DNA of 49,886 bases. Source: Arthrobacter sp. ISL-48 (GTDB taxonomy: Bacteria > Actinomycetota > Actinomycetes > Actinomycetales > Micrococcaceae). Position numbers and translations under genes: made by a program. Shown piece by piece: positions 8,250-16,767 of the stretch (position 1 is the first letter of the stretch; every line of letters starts with the position of its first letter). Where the stretch lies: NCBI RefSeq assembly GCF_018613805.1, contig NZ_JAGGPL010000007.1, positions 1-49,886 of the forward strand, in the 5' to 3' direction. Under the pieces are notes generated by a model. It saw only the letters and a program-made list of their open reading frames with translations, made no database searches and was not told where the DNA came from.

Positions 8250-9890
8250 TCAACTGGTAATGTCCGCGGGGGACCGTTCGGGTCTGGCGTGGACAGGATC
8301 CGAAGCCAGTTCGGTGGCAGCTAAAGTTGCGGTTTGGGCGGAGTCCGGCGACGGATGCGCTGCGACGGCCGCGGCGTGCTCCGCCAGGACGCCCGTCTGG
8401 TGGCGGATCTTCAGTCGGTACAGCAGGGCTCCTCCGGCGGTGACGGTGGCGACGAACATGACACCGCCCCATTGCAGATACCACTCGAAGGGCGGCACCG
8501 AGTTATAGATCTCCGGCCGTGGCCAGATTAGATTGAGCGTCATGGCACCGCCCCACAGCACGGCGAGGATATTGACGGGCAACCCCCACTTGCCCATGCT
8601 GAAGCCTGCCTTGTCGCTGCCTTCATCGCGCAACGGCCATTTCTTGAGAAACCTGTTCCGCAGCATGGGAGCGGTGACCAGCAGGTAGGACAGGTAGATC
8701 AGGACAATGCTGATGCTGGAGAGGATGGTGAAGATCGCCGGTTGCATGACGTTGACGAGCAGCGGAATGATGGCCATGACGCCGATCACGATGGCCGCGA
8801 TGGTGGGCGTCTTGCGGACCGGGTCGACCTTGCTCAGCTGGCGGCTGAGCGGCAGGTTGTTGTCCCGGGCCATGGCGAACATCATCCGGATGGCGGCGGC
8901 GTGGACCGCCAGGGTGCACACCACTACGGCCACGACGATGCACACCAGGAAGGCCTTGCCGAACGGGCCACCCAGGACGGAGAGCACAACGTACTGCAGG
9001 CCGCCGTCGGCAGCGCCCACTTTGGGGTCGGAGAGGTCCGGGGCTGCCAGGATGCTGAAGAGCAGGATCAGCCCGCCCAGCAGGAAGGACGCGGTGACGG
9101 CACGTAGGATCGCCTTCGGCGCGGTGCGCTTGGGGTCCTTCGTTTCCTCGCCCAGGGAGCTGGCCGTATCGAAGCCGTACATTACGTAGCCAGAGGCCAT
9201 TGCGCCGATCAGGAACACACCAAAGAAGCCGAGGTCGTGGCCCTCGCCGAACCCGGCTGTGTCAAAGAAGACCTCGGGACCGCGCACCATGTGCCAGCCC
9301 AGGGCGAGGATGAGCAGCACGGCCGCTGCCAGCTCCACGAAGACGCCGATGCTGTTGATCCGCGTCATGAGTTTCACGCCGAAGGCGTTGATGAGCGTGG
9401 AAATCGTGATCATGATGGTGGCGAGGACCACGCCGTTGACAGCAAAGTCCAGCGGGCCTGTGCCGTCGCCAATCAGCTGGAAGCCGGACCAGAGCTGCGG
9501 CAGGGTGAGCTGCAGGGCCAGAGCCACTGACCCGAGGGCCATGATGGAGGACAGCAGCAGCAGCCAGCCCGCGAGCCATGCTGACGTGCCGGAAGCCAGC
9601 CGTTTGGCCCAGTTGTAGACCGAACCGGCCACGGGGTAGCGGCCTGCCAACTCGGCAAAGCACAGCGCCACCATGAGCTGGCCCACAAAGACGATGGGCC
9701 AGGACCAGGCGTAGGCGGGGCCCGCCATGGAGAAACCAAAGTAGAACAACTGAAAAACGCCGGTGAGGATGGAGATATAGCTGACGCCCGCGGCGAAGCT
9801 GGCGAACTTGCCAATGCTGCGGTCCAGGGTCTGGGCGTAGCCAAACTCATCCATTCCGCTTGAATCCGTACTGTTGCTGGGTACTGGCAT
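8250..9890 (-). CDS. APC-superfamily amino acid/amine permease
   Basis: APC permease of 546 residues with about 12 membrane helices. The ATG at 9890 (MPVPSNST) is chosen because GGAG lies 7 bases upstream; the frame continues to 9914. The family region near the N-terminus is visible: TLDRSIGKFASFAAGVSYISILTG, the unwound first helix that binds substrate amines. Other matches are ELAGRYPVAGSVYNWAKR and ASGYVMYGFDTASSLGEETKDPKRTAPKAI. It lies downstream of choline and betaine-aldehyde dehydrogenase genes, so choline, betaine or another amine is a reasonable guess at its substrate. A hairpin separates it from the preceding gene, so expression may be attenuated or independent. Confidence 0.88.
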   Translation of the reverse strand: MPVPSNSTDSSGMDEFGYAQTLDRSIGKFASFAAGVSYISILTGVFQLFYFGFSMAGPAYAWSWPIVFVGQLMVALCFAELAGRYPVAGSVYNWAKRLASGTSAWLAGWLLLLSSIMALGSVALALQLTLPQLWSGFQLIGDGTGPLDFAVNGVVLATIMITISTLINAFGVKLMTRINSIGVFVELAAAVLLILALGWHMVRGPEVFFDTAGFGEGHDLGFFGVFLIGAMASGYVMYGFDTASSLGEETKDPKRTAPKAILRAVTASFLLGGLILLFSILAAPDLSDPKVGAADGGLQYVVLSVLGGPFGKAFLVCIVVAVVVCTLAVHAAAIRMMFAMARDNNLPLSRQLSKVDPVRKTPTIAAIVIGVMAIIPLLVNVMQPAIFTILSSISIVLIYLSYLLVTAPMLRNRFLKKWPLRDEGSDKAGFSMGKWGLPVNILAVLWGGAMTLNLIWPRPEIYNSVPPFEWYLQWGGVMFVATVTAGGALLYRLKIRHQTGVLAEHAAAVAAHPSPDSAQTATLAATELASDPVHARPERSPADITS

Positions 9891-9954
9891 CTGAGCTCCT
9901 AAGTCGAAAAGCACGATGGTGATGTCCCGCGCCCGCCATTGGACGCGGGTGAAT

Positions 9955-9990
9955 CAACGGCGGGCGCGGATGAGACCGCGCCCAGCCGTT
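9955..9990. terminator. Hairpin between aldehyde dehydrogenase and permease
   Basis: GGGCGCGG (9962-9969) pairs with CCGCGCCC (9976-9983) around a 6-nt loop. AACGGC and GCCGTT extend the stem on the outside with a single bulged A, giving about 14 bp. It lies in the 117-bp spacer between betB-like and permease genes, so it may act as a partial terminator or processing site within the operon. Confidence 0.6.
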
Positions 9991-10007
9991 TCCCCTTCTG
10001 GTACTGC

Positions 10008-11540
10008 CTAGCTGGTGACGGCCGCTCCCGGTTCGGGCGATGAGCCAAACCAGCCGCTGGGTGTGGGCTGAATGTTTTGCCAGATGTGCTTGGCCTCGCG
10101 GTACTCGTCTAGCCCCGTGCGGCCAAGCTCACGGCCGATCCCTGACTTTCCGAAACCGCCCCACTCCGCTTGGGGGACGTACGGGTGGTAGTCATTGATC
10201 CACACCGTTCCGTGCCGGAGGGTGCCCGCGACGCGCTGCGCCTTCGACGCGTCCGAGGTCCAGACCGCGCCGGCCAGGCCGTACTCGGTGTCGTTCGCGA
10301 TCGCGATGGCCTCGGCTTCGCTGCGGAACGTCTCGACGGTCAGCACTGGGCCGAAGGACTCCTCCCGCAGTACGCTCATGCCCGAGCGGCAGTTGCCGAG
10401 CACGGTGGGCGGGTAGAAGAAGCCGTCCGCAAGCGGCTCCTCCTCGGGGATGAAGCCACCGCATAACAGTTCTGCGCCCTCCGCTATCCCGGCCTGGACG
10501 TAGGCGTGGACCTGCTCACGGTGCTTGGCGGAGATAAGCGGCCCCGTCTCGGCGTCGGGATCGAACGGTCCGCCCAGGCGGATCTTCTTCGCCCGCTCGA
10601 CCACCTCGGCCACAAAACGCTCTGCGATCGTCTCCTCGACGACGAGCCGTGCCCCTGCCGAGCAGACCTGACCGGAGTGCAGGAATACCGCAGTCAAGGC
10701 GTTGTCGACGGCGGCGTCCCAGTCCGCGTCCGCGAAGACGACGTTCGGGTTCTTCCCGCCGAGCTCGAACGCGACGCGCTTCACGGTCTCCGCTGCGGCC
10801 GCCATGATCGTCTGCCCCGTGGCCAGGCTTCCGGTCAGGGAGACGAGGTCGACGCGCGGGTCGGAGCTGAGCGGGCCGCCCACCCTTGACCCGGCTCCGG
10901 TGACGAGATTCGCGACGCCGGCCGGGACACCGGCTTCTGCGAGCGTCTCCATGAGCAGAATCGAGGTTGACGGCGTAAGCTCGCTGGGCTTGAGTATGAA
11001 CGAGTTCCCGGCGACGAGCGCCGGCGCGACCTTCCACGCTGCCTGGAGGAGCGGGTAGTTCCACGGCGCGATGAGGGCACAGACCCCGAGAGGTTCGTAT
11101 ACGACGCGACTGATGGCGTTCTGCCGTCCCGTGTCGATCACCCGGCCGGCTTCGAGGCCCGCGATCTTCCCGTAGTACCGAAAGCACGCGGCGATGTCAT
11201 CGATGTCGTATTCGGCCTCGACGAGCCGCTTGCCCGTGTCGAGGGCCTCGGCCCTTGCGTAGGCGGCCTTGTCCCGTTCAAGCAGCGCGGCCACGCGGAG
11301 CAGAACTGCGCCGCGCTCGAAGTCCGTGAGCCGGCGCCAGGGGCCGCCGTCGAACGCGGCCCGTGCGCTGGCGATCGCCCGCTCCGCGTCCTCCACCGTC
11401 GACGAGGCGACTACCGCCACCTGGCGCCCGTCCGCTGGGCAGCGCACGGTGGTGGTCCCGCCGTCGGACGCCTGTTGCCAGGCGCCGTCGACGTACAGGC
11501 CCCGGGCGAGCTTCAGTTCAGTATCAATTGTCGCGCTCAT
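10008..11540 (-). CDS. betB: NAD-dependent aldehyde dehydrogenase, betaine-aldehyde type
   Basis: Aldehyde dehydrogenase superfamily, 510 residues. It has APWNYPLL (Asn161 region), ELGGKNPN with the general base Glu259, and HSGQVCSAGARL with the catalytic Cys293. The C-terminal VWINDYHPYVPQAEWGGFGKSG is the pattern of betaine-aldehyde and related amino-aldehyde dehydrogenases. The expected reaction is betaine aldehyde plus NAD to glycine betaine. It starts 3 bp after the choline dehydrogenase stop, so the two are translationally linked. The symbol rests on this context; a gamma-aminobutyraldehyde role cannot be excluded from sequence alone. Confidence 0.85.
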   Translation of the reverse strand: MSATIDTELKLARGLYVDGAWQQASDGGTTTVRCPADGRQVAVVASSTVEDAERAIASARAAFDGGPWRRLTDFERGAVLLRVAALLERDKAAYARAEALDTGKRLVEAEYDIDDIAACFRYYGKIAGLEAGRVIDTGRQNAISRVVYEPLGVCALIAPWNYPLLQAAWKVAPALVAGNSFILKPSELTPSTSILLMETLAEAGVPAGVANLVTGAGSRVGGPLSSDPRVDLVSLTGSLATGQTIMAAAAETVKRVAFELGGKNPNVVFADADWDAAVDNALTAVFLHSGQVCSAGARLVVEETIAERFVAEVVERAKKIRLGGPFDPDAETGPLISAKHREQVHAYVQAGIAEGAELLCGGFIPEEEPLADGFFYPPTVLGNCRSGMSVLREESFGPVLTVETFRSEAEAIAIANDTEYGLAGAVWTSDASKAQRVAGTLRHGTVWINDYHPYVPQAEWGGFGKSGIGRELGRTGLDEYREAKHIWQNIQPTPSGWFGSSPEPGAAVTS

Positions 11541-11543
11541 GTC

Positions 11544-13256
11544 CTAGCCCTTCGTCGCAACGGTTTCGGCGGCCGCGGCTCCGCCGCGTTCCAGCGGGCT
11601 CACGCCGTGCCGGTAGAACTCGGCGTGCTGGGGCGCGAGCGGGGCTTTGCCGGCGATCAGGTCGGCAGCCTTTTCGGCGAGCATCATCACCGGGGCGTAG
11701 ATGTTGCCGTTGGTCACGTACGGCATGGCCGACGCATCCACCACGCGCAGGCCGCGGGTGCCGTGTACCGACATGTCCAGCGGGTTCACCACGGCCATGG
11801 GATCGGAGTCCGGTCCCATCTTCGCGGTACAGGACGGGTGCAGCGCCGTCTCGGCGTCGCGGGCAACCCAGTCAAGGATCTCCTCGTCGGTCTGCACGCT
11901 CCGTCCGGGAGAAAGCTCGCCGCCGCTGAAGGGACCCATGGCGGACTGGCCGAGGATGTCGCGGGCAACGTGGATCGCCTCGATCCACTCGCGGCGGTCC
12001 TGGTCGGTGGAAAGGTAGTTGAACAGCATCGACGGGTGCACCGTGGGATCGGTGGACTTGATCTTCAGGCTGCCGCGGGCGTCGGAGTACATGGGGCCGA
12101 TGTGCACCTGGTAGCCGTGTTTGGCGGCCGCCTTCTGGCCGTCGTAGCGGACGGCCACCGGCAGGAAGTGGAACATCAGGTTGGGGTAGGCCACGTCGTC
12201 GTTGGAGCGGACGAAGCCGCCGCCTTCGAAGTGGTTGGTGGCGGCCGGCCCCTTACGCCCCAGCATCCACTGCAGCCCGATCAGCGGATAGCGCCACAGA
12301 TCCAGGTTGGGCTGCATGGAGACCGGCTGGGTGCAGGCGTGCTGAATGTAGACCTCGAGGTGGTCCTGGAGGTTTTCGCCGACGCCGGGCAGGTTGACCA
12401 TGGAGTTGATGCCCAGCGAGTTCAGGTGGGCGGCATCGCCGACGCCGGAGAGCTGCAGCAGCTGCGGGGTGTTGATGGCGCCGCCGGCCAGGATCACTTC
12501 ACCCGCGGTCACCTGGTGGGTCTTGCCGTTGCGGCGGTAGGTGACGCCGGTGGCCACGTTGCCCTTGAAGTTGACCTTAGTGACGAGCGCACGGGTCAGG
12601 ACGGTCAGGTTCTTCCGGCCGAATTCGGGCCGTAGGTAGGCGCGGGACGCGGAGAGCCGCTGGCCCTTGTGGACGTTGCGGTCGAACGCCGCGAAGCCCT
12701 CCTGGCGGTAGCCGTTGACGTCGTCGGTCAGGGGGTAGCCTGCCTCCTGGGCGGCGGCGAAGAAGGCCTGGAACAGCGGGTTGGTGGCGGGGCCGCGTTC
12801 CAACACCAGCGGGCCGGAGTGTCCGCGCAGTTCATCGTTGGGATCGGCGGCCAGCGCGTTTTCCATCCGGTTGAAGTACGGGAGGCAGTGCGCGAAGTCC
12901 CACGTTTCCATCCCGGCGTCGGCGCCCCAGCGCTCGTAGTCGAGCGGGTTTCCGCGCTGGAAGATCATGCCGTTGATGGAGCTGGAACCGCCCAGGACCT
13001 TGCCGCGGGCGTGTGCCACCCGCCGGCCGCCCATGTGAGGCTCGGGATCGGACTCGTAGCGCCAGTCATAGAGCGGGTTGCCGCTGGGGAAGGTCAGCGC
13101 GGCAGGCATCTGGATGAAAAGGTCCCATGGGTAGTCGCTCCGTCCGGCTTCAAGAACCAGGACGCTGCTGTGGCCTCCGTCGCTCAGGCGGTTGGCGAGC
13201 ACGGAACCCGCGCTTCCGCCGCCGACGATGACGTAGTCGTAGGTGGTCTGTGTCAT
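11544..13256 (-). CDS. betA: GMC oxidoreductase, choline dehydrogenase
   Basis: FAD-dependent GMC oxidoreductase of 570 residues, ATG behind AAGGAGAT. The N-terminal FAD fold is [16 protein letters not shown], followed by LVLEAG. GMC signature 1 is present ([21 protein letters not shown], about residues 80-100), as is signature 2 ([15 protein letters not shown], about 255-270). The C-terminal active-site region has [10 protein letters not shown] and [17 protein letters not shown]. The expected role is oxidation of choline to betaine aldehyde (and on to betaine), supplying the osmoprotectant glycine betaine. The operon order is tetR, betA, betB, permease, with paired operator-like palindromes just upstream. 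Confidence 0.9.
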   Translation of the reverse strand: MTQTTYDYVIVGGGSAGSVLANRLSDGGHSSVLVLEAGRSDYPWDLFIQMPAALTFPSGNPLYDWRYESDPEPHMGGRRVAHARGKVLGGSSSINGMIFQRGNPLDYERWGADAGMETWDFAHCLPYFNRMENALAADPNDELRGHSGPLVLERGPATNPLFQAFFAAAQEAGYPLTDDVNGYRQEGFAAFDRNVHKGQRLSASRAYLRPEFGRKNLTVLTRALVTKVNFKGNVATGVTYRRNGKTHQVTAGEVILAGGAINTPQLLQLSGVGDAAHLNSLGINSMVNLPGVGENLQDHLEVYIQHACTQPVSMQPNLDLWRYPLIGLQWMLGRKGPAATNHFEGGGFVRSNDDVAYPNLMFHFLPVAVRYDGQKAAAKHGYQVHIGPMYSDARGSLKIKSTDPTVHPSMLFNYLSTDQDRREWIEAIHVARDILGQSAMGPFSGGELSPGRSVQTDEEILDWVARDAETALHPSCTAKMGPDSDPMAVVNPLDMSVHGTRGLRVVDASAMPYVTNGNIYAPVMMLAEKAADLIAGKAPLAPQHAEFYRHGVSPLERGGAAAAETVATKG

Positions 13257-13466
13257 GCAAAATCTCCTTCTAGCTGGTGCAGATCATCCGCCGGGAGAAG
13301 GTTGTCCTTCATCCGGGAGCTGGCGGTGGGCGTTGACGAAATGGTCAGGGAGCTGCGGCGAGCGGAGTTTCTCTGAGCCGCAATCCGGATGTCGCCGCTG
13401 AAACGCCGTTATTCCCGCGCGACCCCGTTTGTCTGGTGTAGGTCATACACAAGCACAGTAGTGCAC

Positions 13467-13508
13467 CTTGAACAAGTGTTCAAGGATAAAACTGAACCGA
13501 TGTTCAAG
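13467..13508. promoter_or_regulatory. Two BetI-like operators upstream of betA
   Basis: CTTGAACAAGTGTTCAAG at 13467-13484 is a perfect palindrome (8-bp arms, 2-bp centre). A degenerate copy, ACTGAACC-GA-TGTTCAAG, spans 13491-13508. Their centres are 24 bp apart. They lie between the tetR stop and the betA start, and are the probable target of that TetR protein. Confidence 0.75.
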
Positions 13509-13562
13509 AAAATTTGGACGTAGTCTGCCGGCCGGCCGCTTGTTCAGCTGGGGGAGTAGCCG

Positions 13563-14147
13563 CTAGGCGGCGAAGGCGATTTGCTCCGTGCGGGCTATGC
13601 TCCTGCGGATGGAAGCCTCGTCGACGCCAAGGAGCGCCGTCAGCCACATCCCGTTTTGCACGACGACAATGTCAGCCGCCCGCTCTCTGCACTCGTCGCC
13701 GGAAAGCTCAGGCTTGGCATTTCCTATCAGCGCCGCGAGCCCATCGAGATACCGTTCAAACGCTGCCGCATTGATCAGCGCAAAGTCTTCATGGGCTTGC
13801 GCGAGCGCCCAGAGATGGAGGCGCAGGGACAGGTGCTGCGTGGTCAGCAGTTCCGGGTCCGAGACGCGCCGGAGAGCCGTGCGGAGCTGTTCGTCCGGGG
13901 GCGACGCCGGGTCACGGGCGACCAGCATAAGGTCGTGCTCGTCAATTCGGTGCAAGGCCGCACGGATCAAGCTTGTCTTGTCTTCGTAGTAGTAGTTCAC
14001 GAGCCCTAATGCGACGCCGGCCTCGCGCGCCACGGCGCGCATATTGACACCTGAGATGCCATGGCGCGACAGCAGGTCCAGCGCCGCTTCGAGAATACGC
14101 GACTGCCTGTCAACCTGTTCGCCGGAGTTCACCGTGCTTGTATTCAC
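13563..14147 (-). CDS. TetR-family regulator of the choline operon (BetI-like)
   Basis: TetR-family protein of 194 residues, GTG start at 14147. The HTH is ILEAALDLLSRHGISGVNMRAVAREAGVALGLVNYYYEDK split across helices 1-4 (about residues 17-57); VNYYYEDKTSLI is the usual end of the recognition region. The remaining helices form a ligand domain. The gene precedes betA-betB on the same strand with about 300 bp between, containing palindromes that it probably binds. A BetI-type role (repression relieved by choline) is inferred from neighbours; the similarity to BetI itself cannot be measured here. Confidence 0.85.
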   Translation of the reverse strand: MNTSTVNSGEQVDRQSRILEAALDLLSRHGISGVNMRAVAREAGVALGLVNYYYEDKTSLIRAALHRIDEHDLMLVARDPASPPDEQLRTALRRVSDPELLTTQHLSLRLHLWALAQAHEDFALINAAAFERYLDGLAALIGNAKPELSGDECRERAADIVVVQNGMWLTALLGVDEASIRRSIARTEQIAFAA

Positions 14148-14524
14148 CCGGCCAGACTATTGCGAAACCCGGATGAGTGCATCCCGCTAACCAGGCAGAG
14201 AAATATAGCGGGCCCTATCGCCCGACAAGGCCCGTTGATTTGGGTGGGGGAAACCGGGCAGGAATAGCGTGTTGAGAACCCGCGTTCTAAGTCTGTGCGG
14301 TATGAACGCACATGGGTCTCGCAGACCGTGGCGCACATGGTGAACGGGATGAAGGCAGTAGGCAAACGGGGTCATCTCACTGGCACCCGATGGTGGCAGC
14401 CCGTCTAGAACAAGGTGGCTGTGGGCACTGATATTCCGATGAAGCAGGATAGGAGGCCAGGGTCACGGGGTGAATTCGGCGGCCGTCGGCCGCTGCATAC
14501 GCTGCCGCGACGCCGGTTGGCCTG
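14148..14524. other. Gap without a recognisable gene
   Basis: About 375 bp between the TetR start and the end of the FMN-binding lipoprotein gene. A short plus-strand frame near 14272-14408 reads like coding sequence (YERTWVSQTVAHMVNGMKAV) but has no start context and no family I recognise. It may be a fossil. Confidence 0.3.
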
Positions 14525-15015
14525 TCATATTTCAGCGTCTCTTTTGATCTCTCTGAGCGCTTTCATGAATCCTTCTGTGCAGCCGCTGGATCCGGCTAGT
14601 CGGTCGATGTTGAGCTCGTCGATGTTCCGGCCGATGACTGCGTTGGGCAATGCGGCGGCGAACCGTTGCTGGTATCCCAGCGAGGTCTGATCCTGGGCCG
14701 GGCTTTGATCTCGATCGTGGTGACGGCGCCGCGGTCCAGTGTGAGGGTGACGTCTTGATGAGAGGGGAGGCTCCCGTACACTCCACGTGCGGTGTAGGAC
14801 CCGTCCCGATACTGTACGGCCGCCGGTATTGCGGACGAATCGGTGACCTCCGCTGACGGTGCGATCTGGTCAGCGTTGTTCACCGGGACGTTGCTCCCGC
14901 TGCAGCCAGCTAGGGCCAGCCCAAAAGCCACAGTCGTGCCGGCACCCGCGGCAAGTCGTGCGCGGGGTGCTATCTGGGTTCCTTTGATTTCGGTCGAAGC
15001 TCGGACCTTAACCAT
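14525..15015 (-). pseudogene. FMN-binding-domain lipoprotein with a one-base frameshift
   Basis: The start is the ATG at 15015, overlapping the preceding SDR stop as TGATG. The N-terminus is a lipoprotein signal with lipobox LALAGC. The domain then begins as a typical FMN-binding fold (YRDGSYTARGVYGSLPSHQDVTLTL, GAVTTIEIKARP). At a three-base G run (14695-14697, plus strand) the frame is lost. Adding one base restores DQTSLGYQQRFAAALPNAV, then IDELNIDRLAGSSGCTEGF, to the stop at 14525, for 163 residues. The SGCTEG segment resembles the S/T-G-A-T site where such domains can hold FMN covalently, with Cys replacing Ala. It was probably part of an extracytoplasmic electron-transfer unit. Confidence 0.8.
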
Positions 15016-15796
15016 CAAACTCTGTGGTTTCCTGCTGTGATCGTGGCGAGGTCATGCCGGAACGTTTCGGGCTCATTGGTGACCGGCAGGTCCACGCTGT
15101 CTCCGGCCGCGTCAAGGGACTCATCTGAGTCTGGCGTAAGTGCAGCGAAGGAGGGGGCGAGGTCGACTTGTTCGGGTCCGTGGTCAGCGATGAGTTCGAG
15201 TGTTTTGTGGTTGGCGGCGTCGATGTGGAGGCTGTCGATGAGGACGCGCGCGATCTGGTCGCGGGCGATGACGCCGTCGGCGGGTGAGCCGGCCTGTCGT
15301 TTGTCGCCTTGGAGCATGACGACGGTGCGCTGGTTGGGTTCGTTGTAGTCGAACCAGCCGGGCCGCACGATCGTGTAGGGGTTGCCGCTGGCTCTGACGA
15401 GCCGTTCGCTGCGCAGCTTCCAGGTAGCGTAGGCGACTCCCGGGCGCGTGGTGCCGATCGCGGTCATGAGTGCGATATGTACGCGGCGACTGCCCAGCAG
15501 CTTAAGGACGTTGGCGACGCCGGCGTAGTCGTTATCCCGCACGGCACGTTCACTGGTGGTTGAGCCGTGTGTGAAGACGATCGCCTCGACGCCGTCGACG
15601 GCGGGACCAAGGGTTTTGGACGGGTCAAGTCACCCACGACAAGGTCCACCCCTTCAGGGAGGACGCGGGCAGCCCGGGCCGGATCACGGACCAGCGCCCG
15701 GACGGCGTAACCCTGGTGCAGGGCTTCGGCCACGGCGTGGCGGCCGATGCTGCCGGTGGCACCGATGATCAGCACGGTGGAGGGACGGGGGTTCAT
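15015..15796 (-). pseudogene. NmrA-like NAD(P)-binding reductase with a one-base frameshift
   Basis: The N-terminal part starts at the ATG at 15796, overlapping the regulator stop as ATGA. It has the Rossmann motif VLIIGATGSIGRHAVAEALHQ, then VRALVRDPARA and VDLVVGDLTR. The frame is lost between about 15611 and 15623; one added base gives SKTLGPAVDGVEAIVFTHGS and joins the frame ending at 15015 (VANVLKLLGSRRVHIALMT, YTIVRPGWFDYN). The repaired protein has 260 residues, a normal atypical-SDR length. The ends are cleanly overlapped by both neighbours, so the gene was functional very recently or the gap is a sequencing error. Confidence 0.82.
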
Positions 15797-16674
15797 ATAT
15801 TTTCCTTCACTGATGCTTCTGTTGTTTCGCGCTGGGTGGCGGCCCAGCTGGCGAGGACTTTCAGTGCGTCCTCTGAGGGTGTGTTGGGGTCGGCCGTGTA
15901 GACGTTGATGCGCAGTCCAGGGTCGGCGGGAAGTTCCATTGCCTCGTAGCTCAGGTCCAGGTCGCCGACGATCGGGTGGTGGAGGCGCTTGCGGCCGGTG
16001 CGGTGGTACTTCACATCGTGCCGGGCCCACCGGGTGCGGAACTCCTCGCTCCGGGTCGAGAGTTCACCGACCAGGTCCGTGAGGTCCTTGTCATAGGGGT
16101 TCTTCCCGGCTGTCGACCTCAGGACAGCCACGACGTCGTCAGCGGCCCGCTCCCAATCGATGAAGAACTCCCTTGCTTTCGGGTTCAGGAAGGTGAACCG
16201 TGCACTGTTCGGCGGAGCGGCCACCTCTGCCATCATGTCCAGATATAGTGCCCGGCCCAGCGCGTTGGCGGCGAGGACGTCCCCTCGGTCGTTGCGGACC
16301 CAGGCCGGCGCCGTCGTGATGGCATCAATGACGCGTTGCACGTTGGGCCGAACGGTGTGCGGGCTGCGCTTGCGACGCACCCGGGGGGAGGCGGTCGCGG
16401 CGCGGGCCAGGTCGAAGAGGTGGGCCGTTTCGGCGTCGTCAAGTTTCAAGGCGCGGGCGAGGGCTTCGAGAACACTGTCGGAGGCGCCGGAGAGGTTTCC
16501 ACGCTCAAGGCGGATGTAGTAATCGATGCTCATCCCGGCGAGCATCGCGACTTCCTCGCGGCGCAGCCCTGCTACTCGCCGGTTTCCGCCGTAGGCAGGC
16601 AGGCCGGCCTCCTCGGGTGTGATCCCGGCGCGGCGAGAAGACAGGAACTTCCGCACGTCGTTGGTGTGTGTCAT
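15793..16674 (-). CDS. XRE-family regulator with MmyB-like ligand domain
   Basis: HTH regulator of 293 residues from the ATG at 16674 (MTHTNDVRKFL). The N-terminal XRE HTH is RREEVAMLAGMSIDYYIRLERG (split here as helices 2-4) after RRAGITPEEAGLP. The C-terminal half is the MmyB-like PAS-type domain (APAWVRNDRGDVLAANALGRALY, ELPADPGLRINVYTADPNTPS), common in actinobacterial regulators beside oxidoreductases. It overlaps the SDR start by 4 bp and is divergent from the MFS exporter with a 93-bp spacer. It probably controls both directions. Confidence 0.9.
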   Translation of the reverse strand: MTHTNDVRKFLSSRRAGITPEEAGLPAYGGNRRVAGLRREEVAMLAGMSIDYYIRLERGNLSGASDSVLEALARALKLDDAETAHLFDLARAATASPRVRRKRSPHTVRPNVQRVIDAITTAPAWVRNDRGDVLAANALGRALYLDMMAEVAAPPNSARFTFLNPKAREFFIDWERAADDVVAVLRSTAGKNPYDKDLTDLVGELSTRSEEFRTRWARHDVKYHRTGRKRLHHPIVGDLDLSYEAMELPADPGLRINVYTADPNTPSEDALKVLASWAATQRETTEASVKENI

Positions 16675-16767
16675 GGCATCCACGCTACGCCGCCGCCCCG
16701 GGGCGAGGGAGGCACTGGCGTTACCCGGAACGACAGTGACTCCCGGCCCTTGAGAGATCACGATTGC

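Noticed and set aside
11475..12635. Plus-strand open frame of 386 residues opposite betA
   Set aside because: It lies wholly antisense to a well-supported GMC oxidoreductase with all motifs; high-GC third-position bias opens such frames. Its residues show no family pattern.
16336..16767. Long N-terminal extension of the MFS exporter
   Set aside because: It runs antisense through the XRE regulator HTH; the true start at 16768 gives a standard DHA2 length.
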